A stretch of 64,000 bases of DNA from Orobanche coerulescens (GCA_033398695.1 CM065815.1:147419001-147483000), one strand, 5' to 3'. Positions 10,253-21,933 are shown, counted from the stretch's first letter. Notes: a model not told the origin generated them from the sequence alone. Made by a program: numbers and translations.

Positions 10253-13225
10253 ATGGACGGATCTTTTCAAGATCTGTTGTCATTGAACGCATTCTCGCTG
10301 AAACCAATGATGTCGAACCCATGGAGTACATCATCACTCTTCTTCGTCAACAATGCCTCTATCGCCTTGGAAGTCAAACCGCTGAGAAGTACAATGCTCA
10401 TCTGGTTGAGGAATTTACCTCAACGCCGCCGTACGATTTTTGTCACTGGCCCAAGGAGGTCACGTTGCTGACATAACCGCTACTATTCAAGGAGTTGAGA
10501 TCTGTGTTGATAGCGATCTTCTCCAGAATATCTACAGGCTACCTGCTGATGGCCTGACAATGGATCAACTTGAGACGTTTGGGTCTCAAGAGCTGATAAC
10601 GAAGTTTTATGGACTGTTCACAGGCTCAAAAGTTGTTGACATGGTTCAAACCACATGTCACAAGAAGAATTTTTGTCTCCCTTATGTGTATTTACATGAT
10701 TTTTGCTGCAGGATCATTGAGAACCGAACTGGTGCATTCGAAATATGTACCAATCTGCGATTCTGAATGATGGTTGCAATTCTGACCTGTGAGAAGGTCA
10801 ACTGGTGCCAGATAATCCTAAAGCGCTTGCAAGAAGAAGTATGCAAGCCTGCCACCCAGAAGAAGTCATTTGGTTTAATGTTAAACCATATCTTGACGAA
10901 ATGCGGACTGTCGCAATCCGCTGATGCTAAGAAGAATAGCTCCAGGATATACCTAGGAGGTGTCAAGACTACTGCGTATAACCAGAGCACTATGGTCTGC
11001 AACCACCGAAAACCCAAAGTATGCCAGTTTCTGCAAACCCAATGGATGTGTCTTTGAAGTCCCAAGATGAGGAATCTTCAAAGAAGAGGAAAAGATCTCA
11101 CAGCAAGAAACCCATTGCTAGTGAGAAGCTGAAGAAGAAACTTAGGAGGCTTTCTAAAGCCAAATCTACCAAGCCCTCCGAAGAAGTTTCCACCGTGGCT
11201 CAACCCACTGAAGAACAACCCCAGGGCCCAACCCCTGTGGAAGAGGTGTCCACTACTGTATCGACAGTAGATCCTGAGCCTTTGGCGGCTAGGACGGATG
11301 ATGGGACATCTGCCAACGAAAAAGACTCTAGCAAGTCGGCTGCCCCTTCGGAGCCAAACGCTACTTCTCCTCTGCGAGATTCCACACCCGTACAGGATCA
11401 ATCTTCCTTCGGGACACCATCCCCTGTAAGGAATCCCACTTCCCTACAGGATCCCATACCTGTAGAGGAATCCCTGGCTACAGCGGATCCAGACGTTGTA
11501 CGCAGTCCCTCCCCTGACTCTATTATTAATAAGACCCTTCTCTCTGTTCAGATCGAACATGCTTACGAAAGATTCCTTAAATGAAAAGGCTACAGGCTAG
11601 CTCCGTACGACACATTGTACAACTGGAGCGAATGGAGCCAAGAAGAAAGATATGTATCAGAAGTGACGGACTCAACGGAAATTGAGGCCCTGAGCCGATG
11701 GGACAATCCCTTCTGCAAAGAACTGATTGAAATCCATCTACTGCAGAAATCTGACGCAAGGAGGAAAGGTAAAGACAAGTCAGAGGACTCTCCCCCAAAT
11801 CCAAAAGACGATGATGACAACGACTCAAATGACGATGACGAAGCCTTACAAGCTGGTCTGAGGATGAGTTGTGAAGAGGCTCAAGACAGAGACGCCTCTC
11901 AACCCAATGACGATGAAGGGTCATCAACCCAGAATAAGCCCCCTTCGCCACAGCAAGAGATCATTCCTGACGAGGAGGAATCAGTACCTCAAGTCGAGGA
12001 AGAAGAAATAGTTTTGGAACAGGCACCCGAGCCTGCCGCCGCTCAAGAAGAAGAAGTTGTCACTGAGAGACAACAGGAGGAATCAGTCCCTCCTGTATCC
12101 ATGTCTACCGACGAACCTTCGCAACAGGAGGACACAGCACCCCCTGCCACCGAACCAGAACATGCTGAACCCGCCTCTTCAACCGCGGAATCCGAGGACG
12201 GTATTGTACCTGAGGATATCCAGCTTAGTTCACGCCCTACCGTGAATCTAAGGAGGTTGAACTGCTCTGAAGACTTTTCTCAACCATATTCTCCGATAAC
12301 AGCCGCTAGGAAAGAGCGATTGTGTGCTCTTGGTCTTCAAATTGTCTTCATACATGATGCAGTCGATGCCCTATCTTCAGTTGAAAAAGCCTTGAACTGG
12401 ATGCACTCTTCTGCCGTCGAGGAGATGACCACTCTACAGCATGAAGTATCTCGTGTTGTCGAGGCATTCGTTATATTGCCAGAAGTATTCAAACAAGCAC
12501 TGAAGATTATGCAGGACAAGTAAGAGCAACTCCTGAAAGAAGAAGCAACCAAAACGCGCATTGCTGAAGCCAAGACCGCATGTGCTATGATTGAAAACAG
12601 TTCTCAATTGCAAGCCCACGACAAATGTATCAAGGACATGTCGAAGGTTATTTCCACCCTTGTAGAGAAAGTGTCAAACATCGAGACAAAACAGGATGCT
12701 GCACTGGAGATCCTCGAACGTCTTGATGAAGCCAAAAAGGGGGAAGAGGCAAGAGAAGCTGCAAGGAGAATCAGGTTACAGCAAGAAAGGGAATTTGAGG
12801 CTGCTCAAGACAGCATTACTGCTGAATTAAACAAGCTAGACCCTCCCTCCCAGAGTTTTAAGATTTCAGGCTCCCGACCTGAATTTCATGATCCAAATGT
12901 CCCATGGCAAAACCGAATTCAAAGACCTTCTGAGATTCATCTGCCGACCAACCGCCATCCTACTGCCGATGAGGTGAAGCAATGGAGGAAGAACGAACTG
13001 ATGAGATACTTTGTTAAACTCATCAGGGAATCCGCCATCTTCAAAAGCTATAAGACTTTAGCGGAGGCCGCAGACAAATTCATGAAGATGCTAGATGATG
13101 GAAAACTCCCTCTCCAAATCGAGATGAAATCCAAACACAGAAGAGGAGATCGGATCACCCATCCAGAAGACTGGATTCTTGCCTTTGACAGATCCTATGA
13201 AGGAAGAGCAATATACCAGGATTGA
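10253..13225 (+). pseudogene. Env-like ORF of element A, broken
   Basis: This is the extra gene after pol that Sireviruses often carry; its function is unknown. The N-terminal globular part (about 10290-10860) contains VEICVDSDLLQNIYRLPADG and CRIIENRTGAFEICTN. It resembles the plant transposon-protein domain family found in many plant repeat ORFs (my recollection, not searched). The middle is Ser/Pro/Glu-rich and very acidic. The C-terminal part (12587-13225) is a charged coiled coil followed by a conserved block (SEIHLPTNRHPTADEV). I see no signal peptide or membrane segment. Frameshifts or stops lie near 10440, 10765, 11050, 11584 and 12522. Confidence 0.7.
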
Positions 13226-13788
13226 GGTAATGATTCCCTACAGAACTGGTGGCGTGGAACCGAGAATGATCCAGGGAGAAAGCCATGGAGACATGCGGAC
13301 TATAGATAGGAGCTGAAATCCTTGTATATTATTTTTGTTTTTGTAATTTTTCCTTCGAAACAGCAAACCATGTACTCAATTTGCTTTGAATATCAATAAA
13401 AGTGTTTGTTTGTCTTGAAAGATTACAACTCGTAATCTACTGTGTTGATGTATGATTACTTAAATTGTTTGTTAACAATCACAAGTATAGAAACTTGTTT
13501 GATAAATAAGTTGTACGAACTTGTCTACGAACAGTTCATAATTTCAGTTGTATGCTTAGAATACATTGTAAGATTGTACCTGCGTGTCAATCATAAGCTT
13601 AAGTTGTAAATATTCTTAGCTGTATCGAACTCGCCTGCGAGCAGTTCATTAAATAGACTAAGTTGCTGAAAGACAAACCACTTGACAGAAGACCAAGAAA
13701 TCTGCCAGAAGCCATCAAGGAAGATTATTTCATGAAGGTTTTGGCATCATCAAGAAGACTTGAAAGTTAAGTCTTGGCAAATTGTCAA
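13226..13788 (+). other. 3' non-coding region of element A
   Basis: It contains a recurring word of the form GAACTTGTCTACGAACAGTT (about 13517) and GAACTCGCCTGCGAGCAGTT (about 13628), each with partial inverted symmetry. The same pair occurs at about 35587 and 35707 in element B. No ORF of interest. Confidence 0.55.
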
Positions 13789-13800
13789 AAAGGGGGAAAT
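13789..13800 (+). promoter_or_regulatory. Polypurine tract, element A
   Basis: The run AAAAAGGGGGAAAT immediately precedes the LTR start TGTTGGGAAAAC. It is the primer for plus-strand DNA synthesis and fixes the left edge of the 3' LTR. Confidence 0.85.
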
Positions 13801-14970
13801 TGTTGGGAAAACAAGAACCCTGTATCGAAACAGCCGGGATACTCAATCCCTGTATCGAATAATATTGATAAGAGGTTTTGACATATATGCCAATCCTCAA
13901 TACAGTAAAGGAAACTGTATCGAAGAGTTGAAGTGTCAACCTGTATCGATGAACTGCCTCGAATCCAGCAAATAGTGAAACCCTTCAATACAGCAAAGAT
14001 GTCTTATAAAGACCAAGTATGGAAACTGTCTCGATTCACCAAAACAGTTATCCTCTATACAGCTTTCAACAGGATAAAGAAGGAATCTTCAGAAGTCAGT
14101 CCCGTTGAATAAAGAAGTATTTAAATACTCAAGGATAAAGTATTTAAATACTGTCAGTCAACAGATCTTCAAATCCCGCTAAATCCGGATCGTGTTTTTC
14201 ATCCCGTTGGAACGGAATATCACTAAAACGGATACATCTCAACGGATATATATTTAGAGACTATATATATCACATCAAGATGCTGAAGATCAGTTACCCA
14301 AGCTATGAAATTATCAAGCTATCAAAGTTATCATCAGAGCAAAACATATCTCCAAAGCTTACTGCAACTCAGATCTAAAGAGATATACAGTGCTCATCAT
14401 CTTGAACAACACTTCATCAGCTAAAAGCTCTTAAAGTCAAAGTTGTTGTTCACCCTCTGTTCTATACTTTGAACAAACCCAGATCAGCCCTGTGTGGACT
14501 GAATAATCTTTGCTTCTCCGGAACTGTGTGTGAAGGATTTGCATTGAAGAAGACGAAGCTTCAGAACTGTGTGTGAAGAAGCAAGTCAGAGCATTAGCTC
14601 AAAACCAAGCTGTGTGAACGGTTGAAGCTAAGATCTTTATATCAATCTGTGTGAACGATATATTGATTGTGTGTTGTTATAATTACGTAGTTGTGTACGT
14701 AGTAATTATAATAAACTTTTTACTCCTGTGTAGAGGACCAGTGGATGTAGAGGGTTTTACCTCGAACCACTTTAATTACTGTGTTATTTACCTTCAGTTT
14801 TTACTGTTTTAACTTTTGTGATTAATTAAGTATACACTGCATATTTAGTTGCTGTATCCACAACAACTTACTGTATCTAAGACTTCCGCTAGGCACTCAG
14901 ATTCAAAATCAGTACAGTTTGTTGTTTAAACTACTTCCCAAACTATATCCAGTATACTTAGTGGCCAACA
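13801..14970 (+). repeat. 3' LTR of element A
   Basis: It is 1170 bp, starting TGTTGGGAAA and ending GTGGCCAACA. The end matches those of both B LTRs (15715 and 36970). It holds an AT-rich TATATATA stretch at about 14262 (possible TATA box), a repeated CTGTGTGAA word (14490-14735), an inverted repeat and an AATAAA. The 5' partner LTR is lost. Confidence 0.88.
14677..14715 (+). promoter_or_regulatory. LTR inverted repeat with AATAAA
   Basis: TTATAATTACGTA is followed after a 6-base loop (GTTGTG) by TACGTAGTAATTATAA, a near-perfect hairpin. AATAAA (14710-14715) overlaps its right arm. The equivalent in element B is at about 15390-15437. It may mark the polyadenylation region at the R/U5 boundary. 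Confidence 0.5.
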
Positions 14971-15715
14971 GATTACATACTGAAGATACGCGAACTTATA
15001 CTAATCAATCTCGACGAGCAAGTTCAAACGAACGACTGAATATTCATTATCGTCGAATCAAAGCTTACAAGAGCAAAGTATATTTCTTCAAACATCTATC
15101 TATATCTGAAGAGAAGAAATATACTTAGTCAACAAGACAGCACATCATCAGCCAAAGATCATCGTGTTCAAGCTACTATTCTAAACCAGTTACTTTACCA
15201 TTTTACCTTTGTGTAAAACCTAGTTCTGTGTGAACTAAAAAAGTTATTCTGATCCGTGTAGGGCGAATAGGACGAAGATTCAATGTATGTGAGAAGAAGC
15301 AAGTCAAGAGACGCCATCAGCCAATCTGTGTGAATGGTTGAAAGCAACAGTCTTTGTATCAATCTGTGTGAACGATACAAGGATAGGTTTGATTATAAGT
15401 CACGTAGTTGTGTACGTAGTGATTATAATAAACTTTTACTCCTGTGTGGAGGAGCAGTGGACGTAGAGGGGTTTACCTCGAACCACTTTAAACTATGTTA
15501 TTTACCTTCTGCAATTATTGTTTTCATTATAGTGATTATTTACAAGTATACATTGCATACCCTGTACACACCAAGCTACCAGGAGAAAAACCTAGTTGCT
15601 GTATTTACATCAACTCACTTAAACGAACTTCCGCTATGCACTCGTATTTGAAAAACGTACAGCTGGTTATACCAACACTTTTCCATGCTGTATTCTGTAT
15701 ATTTAGTGGCCAACA
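14971..15715 (+). repeat. 5' LTR of element B, 5' truncated
   Basis: It matches the 3' LTR of B from about 36465 onward and ends in the same GTGGCCAACA. About the first 570 bp, including the TATA region, are absent. It keeps a 250-bp segment (about 15214-15467) with repeated CTGTGTGAA words and the inverted repeat, which the 3' LTR lacks. Confidence 0.85.
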
Positions 15716-15717
15716 AG

Positions 15718-15730
15718 TGGTATCGGAGAG
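15718..15730 (+). promoter_or_regulatory. Primer binding site, element B
   Basis: TGGTATCGGAGAG starts two bases after the LTR end. It is complementary to the 3' end of initiator Met-tRNA with small mismatches (usual form TGGTATCAGAGC). Confidence 0.85.
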
Positions 15731-15826
15731 GTTGATTCTAAAAAGAATCAGTCGTACTTTTAACCGAATCAGATCCTAAAATCACACATTCTTTTGAAAA
15801 CAGTCTCATCTTCCCTATTCTTACTC

Positions 15827-18800
15827 ATGGATACCTCACTGATAAATAAGGTACCTATGTTTTCTATTAACGAGTTTGATGATTGGAGAATTAGGATGGA
15901 GGCTCATCTTGCATCCATGCACGAAGAAATGATTTTTGTCATTCAAGAAGGCCCCATAAAGATCATGAAGGTAAATCCTGCTCCAAGGATTGAAGGCCAA
16001 GCTCATACCGAGATGCTCGAGAAAGAGCGCGAACAGTGGACAACTGATGATCGGAAGCACGCCAACCTCGACAATGTAGCTAAGAATGCGCTATTTGTCA
16101 CTCTCGACAAAGGCACATTCTCAAAGGTAAAGAGTTGTAAGACAGCCAAGGAAATCAGGGATAAACTCAAGATGATTTGTGAGGGAACTGAGCTCTCAAA
16201 ACAAAATAAGACTTCAAAACTCACTCAGCAATTTGAATCTTTCAAAATGAAATCATCTGAAACTCTTGAGGAACTTGACCTCAGATTCACTGGCATTGTC
16301 GATGAACTTGAAGCATTGGGTAAAGTGTATACCCAAAAGGAGAAAAATTTAAAAATATTTAGATCACTCCCTGCCCGATGGGACATAAAAACCACATTTA
16401 TGCGTGTGTCATGTAATCTCAATGACATATCTACTTTTGACCTCTTCTCTGACCTAAAAGCTTTCTAGTATGACATTGACAGGAGAGAGAAGGCTGAAGA
16501 GTCACCTGCTAGGACTACAACATTAGCCGATGTATCCAACAGGAGACACAGCATGCCCAGCACATCCAAAGTTGCCTACAAAAATGCTGACAGTGACGAC
16601 GATATCCTGTCACAAAATGAAATGGCTCTACTCATGCAAAAATTCAAGAAATTCATCAAACAGTCTGGAAAGACTGCATACAGGCCCAAGCCTTTTCATA
16701 AGGTAAGTTCTGAAACTTCCCCATCTGGTGATTCTAATTTATGTTATAATTGTAGATAACCGGGACATTATGCGAATAAGTGTCTGCATCCTAAAGTCCA
16801 AAAGTTGCCGGAAGTCGAGCAACAAGAAAAGGACGAAAGAAGGCATGCTTGGAAGAACAAGCTCAAAGCCCTGATCGGCGAATCATAATCCTCGCCTGCT
16901 CAAACCAAGATCGAGAAATGTCTTCAGGAAGTCACTAACAATGACTCGTCCGATGATGAACTCGAAGATAAAGCATACATGTGTTTTATGGCTAAAGATA
17001 TCGAAGACGATGAAGATAGCGATGATGAGGTAAGCTCAACATCAAATATTCCCATTAATGCATCTCATACTTTCGAAAATATGATGAATGAATTTAAAAA
17101 TATTCAAAAGGCCCATGAGACATTAAAACGAGAAAACATACAGCTCGAAATTTCTAACTTAGAGCTGAAAGATGAAAATGACTTGCTAAGAAATAATTAC
17201 AAAAATATGTCTATCAGTTGCGAAAACAGCAAGATCGCATTGGAAAAACTCATGGAGAGCAATCATCAACTTGCTCACGATCTAAATGAGACCAAGTCTC
17301 ATAGTGATAGAAAGATAAATGATTTCGTTCTGCTCGAAGCCAAAGTAAAAACTCTCCATAAACAAGAAGGAGAACTTGAGACAATCTTAAAATCTTTCGA
17401 GAAATTATCAAAAAGGATGGAAGAAATTCTAAGCACTTGGCAACATGCTCATGATAAAAGTGGCTTAGGATACAACTCATTCTCCAATAAAGGGAAAACT
17501 AGTACTGTATTCGTCAGGGGTGTGGAACCCATTCATGTATCGGAAGAAATCCCGAGTCCTGCAAAGGCAACAGCTGGTCAGCGTACAGCAAAGGCTGTCA
17601 TTCCGCCACCAAAGTCATATCACAGACAGCGGAATCCTCAGCCACCCAGACCTGTAAGGCATAACCTACACTACAAAAAAATAGTTTTTACCGACGCCCG
17701 TACCCGTCGTTGTTAAACTTATAATTTACCGACGCCATTACTGACGCCCGTTATTTAATTAATTTACCGACGCCATTGCCGACGACCGGTTCACAGACTT
17801 ATTTTTTTTTCTTTTTTTCACAATTAGCGACGCTGTTTACCGACGCCATTTCGGCGTTGGTAAATTTTTATTATTATCTTTTTTTCTTTTTTCACAATTA
17901 ACAACGCTGTTTACCGACGCCATTTACCGACGCCTTTACCGATGCCATTTTGGCGTTGGTAATTTTTTTTATTATTTTTTTTTAAATTAAAGACGCTGTT
18001 TACCGGCGTCGGTAAATTTTTTACACTATCCCCCATCGAAAAAACAGTAGTGTTTTATGTGGTTTATAAACCAAAATCTTTTTCAACCATTTGAAATTGA
18101 ATGGAACCCGAACCTGACCCGCCCGGACCCGGACCCGACCGGCCCGGACCTGGACCTGACCGAACCTGACCCGTCTGAGCCTGGACCTAACCCGCCTGAT
18201 ACCCGCCTGAGCCCGGACGTGACCCGCCTGAGTCCTGACCTGACTTTTTTAGATTTTTTTATTTCTAATTTAACAATGCCAAACATGGCGTCGGTAAATA
18301 GCGGCGTCGGTTTTTACCGTCGAGCGTTTTTCCAATGGCGGATTGCCGTCGATAATGGCATCGGTAAATTTTTTACCGACGCCATTTACTATTTTACCAA
18401 CGGCATTTGGCGTCGGTAAAAACTGTTTTTTTTGTAGTGCTACAGCATGCTCCCCGAGCATATCAAAAGTGCCAACAGTCGTTCAGAAAGAAGGTTGTAC
18501 CCAAATATCAAAGGCTCGCGGAGCAGTACTTCCAATAGTACAACGCATAGATACTGGATACAGGAGCCTCTTTATCCATCAAGAAAGCAGGTCGCCGCAC
18601 AATATCAGCAACAACTTTGGGAATCCAACTAGAGACCCAGGAGGCAAGCTGTAAGGCCTAAGAAAATGGCTCCACCTCCAAGACGGCACTCGTATGGATT
18701 AATAATAATAACCCTGAATTTTACATGCACAATAATTATCGAGGTTACAATGACTACGTGCCTGTCCCATGTAGACTACACAAGAACGGACCACAAGTAA

Positions 18801-18895
18801 CCTACAGCAAGCCAATTGCTGTCAGGCCAATCTGGGTACCTAAAGGCACTAACATCCATGGACCCAACATACAAACGGGACCTAAATCTACTTAA
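15827..18895 (+). pseudogene. Gag of element B, broken and interrupted
   Basis: ATG at 15827 (MDTSLINKVPMFSINEFDDW) is the likely gag start, 97 bp after the primer site; an earlier in-frame ATG at 15794 is less likely. The copia gag domain continues to a nonsense TAG at 16466-16468, where element A has GAG. The zinc knuckle at about 16741 keeps CYNC, but a TAA follows within the finger. A coiled-coil-like acidic part (16979-17500) and a basic tail follow. The CACTA element splits the tail at 17668/18440. The natural TAA is at 18893-18895, in frame with pol. Confidence 0.88.
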
Positions 18896-18910
18896 TTTCT
18901 TTGCTTACAG
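16703..18910 (+). other. Candidate gag-pol intron, element B
   Basis: Donor AAG|GTAAGT at 16702/16703 and acceptor TTGCTTACAG|GAC at 18910/18911 match those in element A. A second donor GAG|GTAAGC is at 17029/17030. A CTAAC motif lies about 60 bases before the acceptor. All joins are phase 0 with the pol frame. In this copy the CACTA element lies inside the candidate intron. Confidence 0.38.
17669..18439. mobile_element. Non-autonomous CACTA transposon
   Basis: Ends are CACTACAAAAAAATAG and CTGTTTTTTTTGTAGTG, the classic CACTA (En/Spm) termini, flanked by the 3-bp duplication CTA (17666-17668 and 18440-18442). Removing it restores the gag sequence seen in element A. It is 771 bp with no transposase. 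The words TTACCGACGCC and GGCGTCGGTAAA recur many times near both ends, as expected for subterminal transposase-binding repeats. The centre (18100-18250) holds a GC-rich array of GACCCG/GGACCTG-type units. Confidence 0.95.
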
Positions 18911-20141
18911 GACATCAAAGAGAAGGACATCTGGTACTTAGATAGTGGATGTTCTCGGCACATGACAGGAGATAGAAGCAAGCTGTCAGATTATGTAGAA
19001 GGTCGCGGTCCAAAAGTGCACTTCGGTGATAAATCAAAAGAAAGAACAAGAGGGAAGGGAACCCTGCTTGTAAGAAAATTCAAAGTCACCGATGTAGCTT
19101 ATGTTGAAGGCTTACAGTATAATCTACTTAGTATTAGCAAGTTCTATGACAAACAGTTCTCGGTGAAATTCTATATAGATCACTGTAGAGTCAAGAACAT
19201 TCTGACCAAAGAAGTTGTGCTCATAAGAAGCAGATCAGGTAATATGTATATTGATGACTGGATGCCTACGAGCTCCACAATTCCTTGTTTTGTTGCCAAA
19301 GGCACTGCATATCTAAGCTGGCTATGGCATAAGAGAATGTCTCACGTCAACTTCAGGACGATCAACAAGCTCGCTAGACAGGGAATGGTTAGAGGTTTTC
19401 CCGATGTGTCATTCCAAAAACACAGCGTCTGCGGACCCTGTCAGAAAGGTAAACAAATCAAGACCACCCTTAAAATCAAATCCTACATGTCCACTCACAG
19501 AGTTCTGGAAATGCTACATATGGATCTCTACGGTCCTGTAGACCCGGTAGGTTTGGGAGGTAAGAAATACTGTCTCGTTATTGTTGACGATTATTCCAGG
19601 TACGCTTGGACAATCTTCCTGAGCAAGAAGAAGGAAACCACGTAAAAGCTACCCGCACACCTCAACAAAACGGTGTTGCCGAGCGAAAGAACAGGACGCT
19701 CAAGGAAGCAACAAGGACCATGATTACCGCAAGCAAGTTGTCGCAGCGTTTCTGGGGTGAAGCAACAAATACAACATGATATACACAAAACTGATGTATC
19801 GTCAACAAACACCACAACAAAACAGCATATGAGGTATGGAACAACAAAACTACATTAGTTTTGTACTTTCACATATTCGGATGCAGGTGTTATGTTTTGA
19901 ACAACAGGAAGGATCAACTTAGAACATTCAATGAGAAGTCGGATGAAGGGATATTTGTAGGATATTCCTGTGTCAACAAAGCTTTCAGAATCTTTAACAA
20001 ATGGAAGCTGACAGTCGAGGAATCGGTACATGTAGTGTTCGACGAACCTCATCATGACCCTACAGGAGTAGAAGATCTTACTCAGAATATCCAACAACTC
20101 TCCATTAATGACCCTCCAACTTCAACAGAGCATGTTGTTTA
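18911..20141 (+). pseudogene. Protease and integrase of element B, core deleted
   Basis: The frame begins before WYLDSGCSRHMTG (protease DSG intact), followed by LWHKRMSHVNF and CGPCQKGKQ of the integrase finger and the first catalytic Asp (MDLYGPVDPV). At about 19643 a stop coincides with a deletion of roughly 145 bp relative to element A. It removes the second catalytic Asp region (RSDRGTEF) and resumes just before TPQQNGVAERKN. Stops follow near 19790. From 19861 the frame reads the integrase C-terminal part (FGCRCYVLNN, DEGIFVGYS). Integration activity is impossible. Confidence 0.9.
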
Positions 20142-21339
20142 GTTAGAAATCAACCCCGCAGCTGTAAGAACAGAAACTACAGCAATTCAAGATACAGTAT
20201 GGGATGCCGAACTAGAAACTGACAGAAGATGTCTGAGAGATCACCTACAGGAGTTGATCATAGGAAGCATTGATGCTGGAGTATCTACCCGTAGGAAAAT
20301 ACATAGTACACAAGAAGAACCTGAAACTGAGAAATCTCTATTTCGTGTATGGAAATCTCAAGCTGAACTTAGAAGACTTAATATGTGCATTATTTCTGTA
20401 TTCTTAGCTCAATCCGAACATGTTTCTACCAAAGAAGTTCTAGACAATTCTCACTGGATCACATCTATGGAAGAAGAGCTTAATGGTTTCGAAAAAAACA
20501 ACATATGGTATCTAGTACCCAGACCTGAGCATCAAGCTGTAATTGGAACTAAATGGGTATTTAGAAACAACAAGGATGAGAACGGACTTGTTATCAGGAA
20601 CAAATCCCGTCTAGTCGCACAAGGCTACAGACAGGAAGAAGGCATAGACTACGATGAAATATTTTCCCCTGTAGCCAGACTAGAAGCCATTAGGATATTT
20701 CTAGCCTTTGCCGCCCATGAAAGCTTTATTGTATATCAAATGGACGTCAAGAGCGCATTCCTGAATGGAGACCTCTCCGAAGAAGTCTATGTTGAACAAC
20801 CACCAGGGTTTGTCAACACATAAGGCAGAGACCTAGTATACAGGCTACGGAAAGCATTGTATGGACTTAAGAAAGCACCTAGGGTGTGGTATTAAACCCT
20901 GTCCCTGTACCTTACCAATAATAGGTTTGAGAAAGGTGCTGTGGACAAGACCATGTTTAAGATACGGGAAGGTGATGACCTCCTGATGGTTCAAATATAC
21001 GTAGATGATATTATATTTGGTTCCACTAACCTTGCTTTGTGTCAAAGGTTCTCTCATCTCATGCAAAGTAAATTTAAAATAAGTATGATGGGGAAACTTA
21101 GTTATTTCCTAGGATTGCAGGTAAAGCAGTTGCCTACAGGAATCTTTATCAACCAAGAGAAATACAGCAAAGAGCTTCTCAACAAGTTTGGAATGAACAA
21201 ATCCAAATCTTCGTCAACCCCCATGAGCACTTCCGTGCAAATTAGTGCTGATGAAGCTAGAAAGCCGGTTGATCAATCACTCTATAGGAAGCTAATAGGC
21301 TCACTCCTGTACCTAACAGCTAGCATACCCGATATCTAG
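20142..21339 (+). pseudogene. Reverse transcriptase of element B
   Basis: Copia RT in pieces. 20254-20823 carries [21 protein letters not shown] and [14 protein letters not shown], then a TAA at 20821. Stops are also seen around 20890-20925 in the fingers/palm linker. 20941-21339 carries VQIYVDDIIFGST (catalytic YVDD intact) and FLGLQVKQLPTGIF, ending in a TAG after SIPDI. It encodes reverse transcriptase but cannot make one chain. Confidence 0.9.
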
Positions 21340-21933
21340 TTTGTTGTAGGAGTGTGTGCTTGGTATCAAGTAGCACCTAAAGAATCACACTTCACAACAG
21401 CTAAACGAATCCGTAAGTACGTCAAAGGAACAGTCGATGCAGGACTATGGTATCCAAAAGAAGGCGGATTCGAATTAGTTGGCTACAGCAACTCGGATCT
21501 CGGAGGTTGCAAGCTAGATAGGAAGAGTACAAGTAGTACTTGTCACTTTATTGGACCTAGACTTGTGTCCTGGTTCAGCAAGAAACAATTGACAAACTCG
21601 CTTTCCACAAGTGAATCAGAATACTATGTTGTCGGTAGTTGTTGTATGCAGATCCTTTGGATGCAACAACAGCTGTCAGACTATAGAATCATTGCCAAGG
21701 AAACACAAATTATATGTGATAGAACGAGTGCAATTGCAATAACGCACAACCCTATTTTGCACTTACGTACTAAGCATATTCATATGAAGCATCACTTCAT
21801 TCGGAATCATGTTGCGAACAAGGATGTTCGACTCGAGAAAGTTCATACAGATATTCAATTAGCCAACATCTTTACCAAGCCTCTCAGCACAGCCAGATTT
21901 TGTATGCTTCGACAAGAATTGGGAATGCGATAG
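21340..21933 (+). pseudogene. RNase H of element B
   Basis: A 190-codon open frame from 21352 covers most of the copia RNase H: LVGYSNSDLGGCKLDRKST, WFSKKQLTNSLSTSESEYY, IHMKHHFIRNHV and IQLANIFTKPLS. The first acidic position reads Asn (YSNSD where element A has YSDSD). It ends at the natural TAG at 21931-21933. It is the best preserved single domain in this copy. Confidence 0.88.

Larger units (their letters stand above)
4073..14970 (+). mobile_element. Sirevirus-like Ty1/copia element A, 5' truncated
   Basis: The order is gag, protease, integrase, RT, RNase H, polypurine-tract region, env-like ORF, 3' non-coding region and a 3' LTR (13801-14970). Integrase before RT defines copia. The long gag with a charged coiled-coil part, the extra ORF after pol and repeated polypurine tracts are features of the Sirevirus (SIRE/Maximus) lineage. 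The 5' LTR, primer site and about the first 65 gag codons are missing, by comparison with element B. No TSD can be checked. Not autonomous. Confidence 0.9.

Noticed and set aside
10253..13225. True viral envelope glycoprotein
   Set aside because: No signal peptide, membrane anchor or glycoprotein motif is visible; only the position after pol suggests env.
14677..14715. Rho-independent terminator
   Set aside because: This is eukaryotic LTR DNA; the inverted repeat with AATAAA fits a polyadenylation region better.
18057..18419. Proline/aspartate-rich protein gene
   Set aside because: It is the translation of a GACCCG-type minisatellite inside the CACTA element.
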